Source: Prevotella sp. CAG:924
GTDB lineage: Bacteria > Bacteroidota > Bacteroidia > Bacteroidales > Bacteroidaceae
Direction: 5' to 3'
NCBI GenBank assembly: GCA_000431975.1
Contig: HF988463.1
Location: 1-20,726, forward strand
Length of the DNA: 20,726 nt
Both the position numbers and the translations under genes were made by a program. This document shows positions 1-7,653 of the stretch, piece after piece; the stretch's first letter is position 1, and each line of letters starts with the position of its first letter. Under the pieces are notes generated by a model. It was given only the letters and a program-made list of their open reading frames with translations, did not search any database and had not been told where the DNA came from.

Positions 1-78
1 TCATCTGAGCAGCATATCTCCCCTATATTTATCGAGTGAGCCGTAATAACTACCCATGACAAAACTCAACCTATCTAA

Positions 79-105
79 TAAAATTAAGGCGCACCATAAT
101 GGTGC
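79..105 (-). terminator. Probable intrinsic terminator of the DUF3737-aminotransferase unit
   Basis: A perfect 6-bp stem (GCACCA / TGGTGC, positions 91-105) with a three-base loop lies 17 bases beyond the aminotransferase stop codon. On the minus strand it is followed by a T-rich stretch (complement of 79-87). The short stem and interrupted T-tract make it a moderate call. Nothing else is visible in positions 1-121. Confidence 0.5.
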
Positions 106-121
106 ACCCTTCAGTTGTTTT

Positions 122-1318
122 TTATGCGGGACAACCTTCGTTCTCCGGTTCGTCACAGTATTGTGACAAGACACGGGCCACACGGATCAAGCCCTGCTTC
201 AATGTCTCCCGCGGACAAGCTAAATTGATGCGGAGGTAGCCCTGCCCCGTACGACGTCCATATAGCGTACCCGAACAGATCTTCACCTTGCCATCTCGCA
301 GACAGGCATCAGCAGCCTCGTCACTCGTCAGTTCAAAAGCCATGATATCAATCCATGCCAGATAAGTGCCCTCCATGCGAATCACCTCGGCCATAGGCAG
401 CTCTTCGCGAAAGAAGTCTTTCAGATATTGGTAATTTGAAGCAATATGCTCATTAAGCTCCTTCAGCCAATCCTCACTCTCATTGTAGGCTGCCTCAAGA
501 GCCACAGGTCCGAAAGGGTTGACATCACATACCTCATAAACATTGATCATGCGGTCGATGCGACGACGCCATCCGTCCTGGGATGTAATGATATTGGCAA
601 TCTGCAGACCTGCTGTATTGAAACTCTTCGATGGTGACTGTAACGTAACAGCTATGCTCTGATTACGCTCGTTCACGGCAGCAAAAGGTGTAAAGGTGTA
701 GCCCGGCATGATAATCTCACAATGGATCTCATCACTAACCACAATGACATGATGACGCTCGCAAATCTCACCGATCTTCTCCAGCTCGGCCGGCGTCCAT
801 ACACGTCCCGTCGGGTTGTGGGGGTTGCAAAGCAGCAGCACCGTAGCTTTCTCATCGGAGCAATGCTCTTCCAACAGATCGAAGTCAATGACATAGCTGT
901 CGCTTTCACGTACGAGGGGTACCTCATCGAGCTGGCAACCTTGATTGGCTATAGACGAGAAGAAGCAGTTGTAGGCTGGTGTGAAAGTCATCACCTTCTC
1001 ACCTGGCAATGTCAATGCCTTCAACGTACATGACAAAGCTGGTACGACACTTTGGGTATAGAGGATCCATTTTCGGTCAATATCCCAGCCGTGACGACGA
1101 TGATACCAGGAGATGATGGCATCATAGTAGGAATCCATCACCTTAGTATAACCGAAGACGGGATGAGCGGCACGGGCCTGCACAGCCTTCTGAATCGCCG
1201 GCGCCACAGGATAATCCATATCGGCCACCCATAAGGGCAGCACATCCTCAGGAACAGAATCCCACTTATAAGAACCTGTACCTCGACGATTGACTGTCTG
1301 TTCGAAATTAAAAGCCAT
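122..1318 (-). CDS. PatB/MalY-type pyridoxal-phosphate aminotransferase / cystathionine beta-lyase
   Basis: Fold-type I PLP enzyme of the MalY/PatB subgroup, 398 residues, the usual length for the family. Visible landmarks: the N-terminal WVADMDYP segment (30-37) typical of PatB/MalY, CNPHNPTGRVW (164-174), SDEIHCE (195-201) with the Asp that contacts the PLP ring nitrogen, and SPSKSFN (228-234) with Lys231 as the expected Schiff-base lysine. Family members cleave cystathionine or cysteine conjugates, giving a thiol (homocysteine), pyruvate and ammonia, and some act as aminotransferases; the exact substrate cannot be read from sequence. Cytoplasmic, with no signal peptide. Its ATG lies two bases after the DUF3737 stop, so it is co-transcribed with that gene. 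It ends at a likely hairpin terminator. Confidence 0.92.
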   Translation of the reverse strand: MAFNFEQTVNRRGTGSYKWDSVPEDVLPLWVADMDYPVAPAIQKAVQARAAHPVFGYTKVMDSYYDAIISWYHRRHGWDIDRKWILYTQSVVPALSCTLKALTLPGEKVMTFTPAYNCFFSSIANQGCQLDEVPLVRESDSYVIDFDLLEEHCSDEKATVLLLCNPHNPTGRVWTPAELEKIGEICERHHVIVVSDEIHCEIIMPGYTFTPFAAVNERNQSIAVTLQSPSKSFNTAGLQIANIITSQDGWRRRIDRMINVYEVCDVNPFGPVALEAAYNESEDWLKELNEHIASNYQYLKDFFREELPMAEVIRMEGTYLAWIDIMAFELTSDEAADACLRDGKVKICSGTLYGRRTGQGYLRINLACPRETLKQGLIRVARVLSQYCDEPENEGCPA

Positions 1319-1320
1319 GA

Positions 1321-2175
1321 TTATTTTTCTGTTTCTATAATTTCCAAATCTTTTCTGTCACCTTTTGCAAACTCGTCAAAGGTGATTCTTGTTATCTTAC
1401 CGGCAATGATCATACCACTGACCGGATTTTTCACCTCGGTGATCGTGCCACTGATCCGCGCATTGATATTCCTTGAATCCTCAAAAGCACGGTCACAGGC
1501 AGGATCGAACGTACAATCCTCAAGCGTGATGCCATCCATATAGCACAAAGGTTGCTCACCCGAGATATGGCAACGCACCAACCGGACATTCTTCGAGTGC
1601 CAGGCCAGATATTCTCCATTCAAGTCAGAATCGTACACTGTCACGCCATCACACTCCCAGAACGAATCCTTTGTAATGATCTTCGCATTATGTACTTCCA
1701 CATTCCTGCAATACTGGAACACATACTTGGCATCGCTCACCAGACCGTCGACAAAAATATTCTTAGAGAACATAAAGGGATATGTTCCCTGATGAAGAAC
1801 CACATTCTTCAGTTTTAATCCATTGACACGCCAGAACGTCTCGTCGGCATCATTAATTTCCACATTCTCCAACGTGAGATTATTCATCTCCCGAAAGAAC
1901 TTCGGGCCATCAATGACCGAATCCTTCATCACCATATCATTGCTATACCAGATAGCCGAACGAGATCCCTCTGCAAAGTAGCAATGTGTGATCAGCGAGC
2001 CGTCAACATGCCACCAGGGATATTTGCCATAGAACTTAGAATGGTCACATTCCAAATTCTTGCAGCATTTAATGCCCGACTCTCCATCGGTAATCGTTAT
2101 ATTCTCAAAACGCACGTCGTGCGCCCCGAACAAGGGACGTTCACCTCCATAAGTCTTATCTTTTATTGTTTCCAT
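1321..2175 (-). CDS. DUF3737 family right-handed beta-helix protein
   Basis: 284 residues, recognised as DUF3737, a family without an established biochemical role. After an N-terminal segment (METIKDKTYGGERPLFGAHDV) the chain is built of about ten rungs of 20-23 residues. Each has an aromatic near its start and a (N/D)-(L/I/V)-x-(L/I/V)-x-(N/D)-x-x-(I/L/V) core; examples are the stretches around NLTLENVEI, GLKLKNVVL, GVTVYDSDL and GITLEDCTF. This is the pattern of a single-stranded parallel beta-helix. There is no signal peptide or membrane segment, so it is probably cytoplasmic. It is first in a two-gene unit with the PatB/MalY enzyme and has a good -7 box upstream. The coupling suggests a role tied to that enzyme (inference). 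Tryptophan, cysteine and histidine are frequent, but no catalytic motif is recognised. Confidence 0.85.
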   Translation of the reverse strand: METIKDKTYGGERPLFGAHDVRFENITITDGESGIKCCKNLECDHSKFYGKYPWWHVDGSLITHCYFAEGSRSAIWYSNDMVMKDSVIDGPKFFREMNNLTLENVEINDADETFWRVNGLKLKNVVLHQGTYPFMFSKNIFVDGLVSDAKYVFQYCRNVEVHNAKIITKDSFWECDGVTVYDSDLNGEYLAWHSKNVRLVRCHISGEQPLCYMDGITLEDCTFDPACDRAFEDSRNINARISGTITEVKNPVSGMIIAGKITRITFDEFAKGDRKDLEIIETEK

Positions 2176-2209
2176 GCTCTAATACCTGAAATATTTCCAT
2201 TTCCGGATG

Positions 2210-2217
2210 CAAAGATA
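2210..2217 (-). promoter_or_regulatory. Bacteroidetes -7 box upstream of the DUF3737 gene
   Basis: The minus strand reads TATCTTTG, an exact match to TAnnTTTG, about 35 bases before the ATG at 2175. No clear -33 TTG is present at the expected 19-20-base spacing. Transcription should start near 2206, giving a leader of about 30 bases for the two-gene unit. Confidence 0.6.
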
Positions 2218-2321
2218 CAAAAATCATGCCTTACGGATGGTAACCGTTTTACTTTTTAAAGGATACAAATTACTGATATTGAAATGACTACCACTAGGGA
2301 ATGGCAGACATTCCTGTTCGG

Positions 2322-3614
2322 TCATTTACTGTTCAATACCCCTTCTATCTTTTCCATGATCTTGCCCGAAGCGCCAGCAAGTGAGGCCACAAACGCACCG
2401 GCGGCCTCACTTGCTTGCCGGAGTGTAGTAGGCGATGCCGAAAAAGCATCCATCTTGGATGAGAAGTCGGACAGACCGTGAATTTCCAATCCGCCGCCAC
2501 ACTGTTTCAACCCCTGTGCCTCCATAAACCGCCGATTATTAGGTCCGAAGAACACAGGTACGTTCCAGACCGCCGCCTCGATGGTGTTATGAATGCCGAC
2601 ACCGAAGCCTCCGCCGACATAGGCCACCTGACCATAGTGATAGATCGACGAAAGTAGTCCGAAGCAATCGATGATGAGCACCTCGGCATGTGCGGCTTCC
2701 TCAGGTGTCGTCTTCGTATAGCGTACCACACGGCGTCCTTTCAGCAGATCCATGATCTGCGTCAGATGATCCTCACCGATGACATGGGGCGCTATGATCA
2801 GCTTCCACTGAGGATGCTGATTGAAATAAGGTATAAAAATTTCCTCATCTGGGGGCCATGACGAACCAGCTACAAACACCTGTGGGCGGTCGGGCAGGAC
2901 AGCTCCCGTACCTGCTGAAGCCACTTCACCCAATGTAGGACGCAGTCCGACAAAAGCCTCAACGATAGGCAACTGCTTGGCTGCCGCCTTAATCTGCAGC
3001 ACGCGGTCGAAACGCGTATCACCCACCACATCGACATTTTCCAATCCCAGCGTTGCCAGCAACCGACGGCTTTCCTCATTCTGAACGAAGAAATGAGTGA
3101 TGCAGTGGAGCACACGCGCATAGTCCTCACCATACCATCGGAAGAAAATCTGATTCCTACGGAAGATGCTCGACACGCTGTACGTCGGTACCTGCCGATG
3201 ATGTAATATATGAAGATAATTGTACCAAAACTCATACTTGATGAAAAAGGCCATCACGGGATGTACGAGCTTCAGAAAGCGATGGGCATTGAAAATCGTA
3301 TCAAGGGGTAGATAGCATACGATATCAGCTCCTTCATAGTTCTTCCTCACCTCATAACCGGAAGGAGAGAAAAATGTGAGAAGTATCTTGTATTGGGGAT
3401 ATTCCTTACGGAAACGTTCTATCAACGGACGCCCCTGCTCAAACTCGCCCAAAGAGGCGGCATGAAACCAAATGTACTGTGCCGTAGGGTCTACCTTCTC
3501 ACGGAGGACACGGAAGGCATCATGCTCACCTTTCCACATCTTCCGCACCTTATCACTGAAGAGGCTGGTTACCCACACTCCAATGAGGTAGAGAAAGATA
3601 AATATATTATACAT
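2322..3614 (-). CDS. waaA: 3-deoxy-D-manno-octulosonic acid (Kdo) transferase
   Basis: GT30-family glycosyltransferase that moves Kdo from CMP-Kdo onto lipid A precursor at the cytoplasmic face of the inner membrane. 430 residues, normal for the family. The N-terminus (residues 3-19) is a hydrophobic membrane anchor. The block FHAASLGEFEQG (50-61) contains Glu57, which aligns with the catalytic base of the family. The C-terminal GT-B domain carries the nucleotide-binding loop GGGFGVGIHNTIEAA followed by PVFFGPN. ATG at 3614 is chosen; another ATG four bases upstream is out of frame and opens only three codons. It stands alone: 251 bases separate it from gltX, and no consensus -7 box was found directly upstream. 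Downstream there is only a weak 5-bp hairpin (2298-2314) without a T-tract. Confidence 0.95.
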   Translation of the reverse strand: MYNIFIFLYLIGVWVTSLFSDKVRKMWKGEHDAFRVLREKVDPTAQYIWFHAASLGEFEQGRPLIERFRKEYPQYKILLTFFSPSGYEVRKNYEGADIVCYLPLDTIFNAHRFLKLVHPVMAFFIKYEFWYNYLHILHHRQVPTYSVSSIFRRNQIFFRWYGEDYARVLHCITHFFVQNEESRRLLATLGLENVDVVGDTRFDRVLQIKAAAKQLPIVEAFVGLRPTLGEVASAGTGAVLPDRPQVFVAGSSWPPDEEIFIPYFNQHPQWKLIIAPHVIGEDHLTQIMDLLKGRRVVRYTKTTPEEAAHAEVLIIDCFGLLSSIYHYGQVAYVGGGFGVGIHNTIEAAVWNVPVFFGPNNRRFMEAQGLKQCGGGLEIHGLSDFSSKMDAFSASPTTLRQASEAAGAFVASLAGASGKIMEKIEGVLNSK

Positions 3615-3685
3615 ACATTTAATTTTAATCGCATTTCTTTGTAGGAATGTTCATTCAACCCGTACAAAACATTATTGCGTGGTTT

Positions 3686-3701
3686 GAAGAAAGCATTCTT
3701 C
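3686..3701. other. Short perfect hairpin in the waaA upstream region
   Basis: GAAGAA and TTCTTC form a perfect 6-bp stem around a four-base loop, 72 bases before the waaA start. It lies in the 251-base gltX-waaA gap (3615-3865), which has no credible gene. With no T-tract it is not an obvious terminator. It could be part of the waaA leader. Confidence 0.3.
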
Positions 3702-3828
3702 CGACCTGGCTAACACTGAAATTCTCCTTAAGATGTCCTGCCGGCACTTTCACTTATCAGGGTAGCCGGGCTGAGACATTCTTCCATTCCTCGACAGACA
3801 AGGTCGGATGCCTTCGGACCTACCGGAC

Positions 3829-3857
3829 GGAGCGCCCCTGACAACAGGGGCTGCTCC
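3829..3857 (-). terminator. Strong hairpin just after gltX, probable terminator without T-tract
   Basis: Positions 3829-3840 pair with 3845-3857 in a 12-bp GC-rich stem with one bulged base (3852) and a four-base ACAA loop. It begins eight bases after the gltX stop codon. The minus strand beyond it is not T-rich, so it may act as an mRNA 3' end stabiliser or a factor-assisted terminator. A second, weaker foldback (AGGTC / GACCT, about 3800-3822) follows. Confidence 0.45.
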
Positions 3858-3865
3858 ACTGGTAT

Positions 3866-5383
3866 TTATCCTAACACGCGGATGGCGGCATCAAGACGAC
3901 GCAGCGTCTCCTCCTTGCCCAAAAAGGCAGAGATGTCAAACATGCCGGGGCCCTTGCCGATACCGACAAGACACAGACGGAAGGCATTCATCACATCGCC
4001 AAGCTTATAGCCTTTGTCCTCGACCCATTTCATCACCACTGGCTCCTGGCCGGCTACAGAGAAGTCCTCAATACCCTTGAGCACCTCACTCAACTCCAGC
4101 ATCTGCTGTTTGCTGTATTCCTTCCAGCGCTTCTTCACCGTCTTCTCATCATACGATGTAGGAGCAATAAAGAAGAAAGAGCACAACGGCCAAAGTTCCT
4201 TAACGAAGCTCACACGGTCTTTCATCATATGTACGACCTCCGTGATACGCTCCATCGTTTCGTCTACGCCATTATTGGCTACAATAGGTGCAAACAGGCC
4301 GGCGATCTCCTCGTCGCTCTTACGCAGGATATACTCATGGTTGAACCACACTCCCTTCTGATAGTCAAACTTGGCACCGGCCTTCGAGCACTTGGTAATA
4401 TCAAAGGCCTTTACGAGTTCGTCAAGAGAGAAAAGTTCCTGCTCAGTGCCGGGGTTCCATCCCAACAGAGCGAGGAAATTGACCACAGCCTCGGGGAAAT
4501 AGCCGTCCTCGCGGAAGCCACGGCTCACCTCACCCGTCTTGGGATCATGCCACTCCAGAGGGAACACAGGGAAACCGAGACGGTCGCCGTCACGCTTGGA
4601 GAGCTTGCCTTTACCCTCAGGCTTGAGCAACAGAGGCAGATGGGCAAAGCGCGGCATCGTGTCCTCCCAACCGAAAGCACGGTAAAGCAACACATGAAGA
4701 GGCGCCGATGGCAACCACTCCTCACCACGGATCACATGCGTAATCTCCATAAGATGATCGTCCACGATATTGGCCAGGTGATAGGTAGGCAGCTCGTCCG
4801 CACTCTTGTAAAGCACCTTGTCATCAAGGATGTCACTCTTGATACACACATCGCCACGGATCATATCATCAACATGAATCTCCTCACCCGGCTCAATCTT
4901 GAAACGGACAGTATATTGCTCTCCATTGCTGATGAGCTGTTCCACCTCTTCGGCACTCATGGTCAAAGAGTTGCGCATCTCCATACGCGTGGAAGCGTCA
5001 TACTGGAAATTCTTCACTTCCGCACGTTTCTTTTCCAGTTCCTCGGGAGTGTCGAAAGCAATATAAGCCTTACCAGCATCGAGCAATTGCTTCACATACT
5101 GTTTATAAATGTCACGGCGCTCGCTCTGACGATAAGGGCCATGAGCACCGCCAAAGCTGACGCCTTCGTCAAACTTGATACCAAGCCAACGGAACGACTC
5201 GAGAATATATTCTTCTGCACCAGGTACAAAACGATGACTATCGGTATCCTCAATGCGGAACACAAGATCACCGCCATGCTGACGGGCAAAAAGATAATTG
5301 TAAAGGGCGGTACGTACGCCGCCAATATGCAAAGCGCCGGTAGGGCTGGGCGCAAAACGCACCCGTACTCTTCTTTCTGACAT
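3866..5383 (-). CDS. gltX: Glutamyl-tRNA synthetase
   Basis: Class I aminoacyl-tRNA synthetase that charges tRNA-Glu; 505 residues. The signature PSPTGALHIGG (12-22) contains the HIGH-type motif (HIGG, 19-22), and GKLSKRDGD contains the KMSKS-type loop (KLSKR, 260-264). RIEDTD and the HVIRGEEWLPSAPLH block of the catalytic domain are also present. The C-terminal helical anticodon-binding region is complete. Start: the ATG at 5383 (MSERRVRVRFAPSP) is chosen. A longer reading would start at TTG 5407, but that TTG is part of the promoter's -7 box and lies upstream of the likely transcript start. Divergent from the pgpH-like gene, sharing a 98-base intergenic region. Cytoplasmic, and probably monocistronic because a strong hairpin follows. 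Confidence 0.97.
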   Translation of the reverse strand: MSERRVRVRFAPSPTGALHIGGVRTALYNYLFARQHGGDLVFRIEDTDSHRFVPGAEEYILESFRWLGIKFDEGVSFGGAHGPYRQSERRDIYKQYVKQLLDAGKAYIAFDTPEELEKKRAEVKNFQYDASTRMEMRNSLTMSAEEVEQLISNGEQYTVRFKIEPGEEIHVDDMIRGDVCIKSDILDDKVLYKSADELPTYHLANIVDDHLMEITHVIRGEEWLPSAPLHVLLYRAFGWEDTMPRFAHLPLLLKPEGKGKLSKRDGDRLGFPVFPLEWHDPKTGEVSRGFREDGYFPEAVVNFLALLGWNPGTEQELFSLDELVKAFDITKCSKAGAKFDYQKGVWFNHEYILRKSDEEIAGLFAPIVANNGVDETMERITEVVHMMKDRVSFVKELWPLCSFFFIAPTSYDEKTVKKRWKEYSKQQMLELSEVLKGIEDFSVAGQEPVVMKWVEDKGYKLGDVMNAFRLCLVGIGKGPGMFDISAFLGKEETLRRLDAAIRVLG

Positions 5384-5404
5384 ATTTTGTTCGTTATTTG
5401 CTTG

Positions 5405-5412
5405 CAAAATTA
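5405..5412 (-). promoter_or_regulatory. -7 box of the gltX promoter
   Basis: The minus strand reads TAATTTTG, matching TAnnTTTG. The expected transcript start near 5401 leaves a leader of about 17 bases before ATG 5383. No clear -33 TTG is visible in the T-rich stretch upstream. Confidence 0.55.
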
Positions 5413-5445
5413 CTATATTTTTTTCTCTTTATATAGTTTTTTTCG

Positions 5446-5453
5446 TATTTTCG
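5446..5453 (+). promoter_or_regulatory. Probable -7 box of the 7TM-HD gene promoter
   Basis: TATTTTCG matches TAnnTTTG at seven of eight positions and is followed by CAG. It lies 29 bases before the ATG at 5482, and no -33 element is evident. It sits back to back with the gltX promoter in a 98-base divergent region. Confidence 0.4.
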
Positions 5454-5481
5454 CAGTGTCAACACTAAGAACACAAGCAAA

Positions 5482-7569
5482 ATGAGCATCATTGAACAGA
5501 TCAACAAGACATACGACCACTACTGGCGAAGCCTTTTCATCCGCGTCGGTCTGGTAGTGCTGACTACCGTTCTCATCGTCTATTTCCTGCCCAAGAACGA
5601 AGGGTTACAATTCAATTTTCAGGTGGGTGAGCCATGGCATTACAGCACGGTCATCGCTAAATACGATTTCCCTATCTACAAGAGCGAGGAGTCTCTAAAG
5701 AACGAACGTGACTCTCTGCTCCGCTATTTTCAACCTTATTACCACTATAATAGCACAATAGAGACCAAGGCGACCAATAAGCTGAAGAACGACTTTAATA
5801 CTATCCTGCCGGATTTGTCCGAACCTATGAAGACGACACTCCTCGATCGTGTGCACCGTCTTTACCAAGCCGGCATCATGTCCACCGCCCAGTACAATAA
5901 CCTGCGCCGTGACACAGCTGCCATGGTTCGCGTCATCGTGGGCAAAAACGTAGAGAGTATGCAGTTGAGCTGCATGTATTCCACAATGAGCGCTTATGAG
6001 CAAATACTCAATGACGAGACCCTCGCGCCCATGCGTACCGTTCTCTACCGCCTCAACCTAAACAACTATCTCGAGCCCAACCTGATCTACGACAAACAGC
6101 GCACGGAGACCGCGCGCAATGATCTCCTGTCGGGCATATCCCAAGCCAGCGGTATGGTGATGGCCGGACAGAAAATCATTTCTACAGGCGATATCATCAC
6201 AGAGCAAAACGCACGTATGCTCTACTCCTTCGAGAAAGAGAACGCACGCCGGCAAGCCTCATCCAAACAGATCACCAACCATCTCATCGGATCAACCATT
6301 TATGTGCTCATTCTCGTCTCCCTCTTCACATTCTACCTCTATCTCTTCCGCCGCGACTACTTCGACAAGCCGCGCAACATCATGATGATCTACACATGGC
6401 TGACGATTTTTCCCATATTCGTCTCACTGATGATGGAGCACACCTATTTCAATTTCTCAGTCTATGTCCTACCCTTTGCCCTCGTCCCCATCTTTGTCCG
6501 TGTATTCATGGACTCACGCACAGCGTTTCTGACACACATCACCATGGTGCTCATCTGTGCTTCTGCTCTACGCTATCAGTTTGAATTCATCTTTGTCCAG
6601 ACCGTGGCAGGTATGGTGGCTATCCTCACCATGCGCGAGATGCTGGCACGTGCACAAGTGTTTAAGACGGCTCTCTGGGTCTTCCTGTCCACCTGTGTCA
6701 GTTTCTATACATTACGGTCGATGAACAGCGGAAACGCCTTCTCACTCGATCTGAGCATTTTCTATCATTTTCTCATCAATGGTGTGCTGCTGTTGTTGGC
6801 TTATCCTCTGATGTATGCAGTCGAAAAACTTTTCGGATTCACGTCAGTCATCACCCTCATCGAACTAAGCAATACCAATAAGGGACTGCTACGCAAACTC
6901 TCTGAGACAGCACCCGGCACCTTCGCACACACCATCACCGTGAGCAATCTCGCCTCAGAGGTGGCCAATCGTATCGGAGCCAACTCCACCCTCGTACGTA
7001 CCGGTGCACTCTATCACGATATCGGTAAAATGCAGAATCCTGCCTTCTTCACTGAAAATCAGGAGGGCGCCATCTCTCCCTTCGACAACCTGACAGAGAA
7101 AGAAGCCGCACAGATCATCATCCGGCACGTCACCTATGGCGTCAAACTTGCCGAAGAGGCCGGACTTCCTGTTGTCATACGCGACTTTATCCTTACCCAC
7201 CACGGACGTGGCATGGCAAAATACTTCTATATTAAATATCAGAACGAGCACCCCAACGAGATTGTCGACAAAGAGCCCTTCACCTATCCGGGACCTAATC
7301 CCTCAACACGCGAACAGGCTATCTTGATGATGGTCGACACTTGTGAGGCTGCTTCCCATTCCCTGAAAGAATATACCGAAGAGTCGATATCCAAGATGGT
7401 CAACACGTTGGTCAACCAGCAAGTGCTCGACGGCTTCTTCAACGAATGTCGTATCACCTTCTATGACATTGCCATCGCCAAACAAGTGCTTACAGAAAGA
7501 CTCAAATCCATTTATCACACCCGAATACAATATCCGAAAAGCATTGTTAAGCAAAAGAACGAAGGTTAA
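5482..7569 (+). CDS. PgpH-type 7TM-HD (HDIG) phosphohydrolase, probable c-di-AMP phosphodiesterase
   Basis: 695-residue inner-membrane protein with PgpH architecture. There is one N-terminal membrane helix (about 20-38), an extracytoplasmic 7TMR-HDED-type region (about 40-265), a seven-helix membrane block (about 268-446) and a cytoplasmic HD domain. The metal and catalytic ligands expected for the HD fold are visible: His483 (FAHT), HDIGK 512-516, His549 (RHVTYG), HHGRG 573-577 and Asp619 (MMVDTCEA). In characterised relatives (Listeria PgpH) this domain hydrolyses cyclic di-AMP to pApA; that activity here is inferred from family. The HD domain looks intact. Context: divergent from gltX and followed on the same strand by the FadL gene, which has its own promoter. 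The ATG at 5482 gives a sensible amphipathic N-terminus before the first helix. Confidence 0.9.
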   Translation: MSIIEQINKTYDHYWRSLFIRVGLVVLTTVLIVYFLPKNEGLQFNFQVGEPWHYSTVIAKYDFPIYKSEESLKNERDSLLRYFQPYYHYNSTIETKATNKLKNDFNTILPDLSEPMKTTLLDRVHRLYQAGIMSTAQYNNLRRDTAAMVRVIVGKNVESMQLSCMYSTMSAYEQILNDETLAPMRTVLYRLNLNNYLEPNLIYDKQRTETARNDLLSGISQASGMVMAGQKIISTGDIITEQNARMLYSFEKENARRQASSKQITNHLIGSTIYVLILVSLFTFYLYLFRRDYFDKPRNIMMIYTWLTIFPIFVSLMMEHTYFNFSVYVLPFALVPIFVRVFMDSRTAFLTHITMVLICASALRYQFEFIFVQTVAGMVAILTMREMLARAQVFKTALWVFLSTCVSFYTLRSMNSGNAFSLDLSIFYHFLINGVLLLLAYPLMYAVEKLFGFTSVITLIELSNTNKGLLRKLSETAPGTFAHTITVSNLASEVANRIGANSTLVRTGALYHDIGKMQNPAFFTENQEGAISPFDNLTEKEAAQIIIRHVTYGVKLAEEAGLPVVIRDFILTHHGRGMAKYFYIKYQNEHPNEIVDKEPFTYPGPNPSTREQAILMMVDTCEAASHSLKEYTEESISKMVNTLVNQQVLDGFFNECRITFYDIAIAKQVLTERLKSIYHTRIQYPKSIVKQKNEG

Positions 7570-7618
7570 CAATATGTAATTTATTGGAGCAAAGATCGGA
7601 AAAACAAAACAATTTTCC

Positions 7619-7626
7619 TAACTTTG
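7619..7626 (+). promoter_or_regulatory. -7 box of the fadL-like gene promoter
   Basis: TAACTTTG followed by CAG matches TAnnTTTG exactly. Transcription should begin near 7630, 24 bases before ATG 7654. No clear -33 TTG at the expected distance. The TTG at 7624 is in frame with the gene but lies inside this box, so it is not a plausible start. Confidence 0.6.
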
Positions 7627-7653
7627 CAGCCAATAAATTTTAACTTCGTTCAC

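Noticed and set aside
1..183. A 60-codon minus-strand frame across the start of the window
   Set aside because: It overlaps the end of the aminotransferase gene in another frame and contains the terminator hairpin.
4229..5380. A 383-codon plus-strand frame antisense to gltX
   Set aside because: gltX is certain on the other strand; the antisense product has no recognisable domain.
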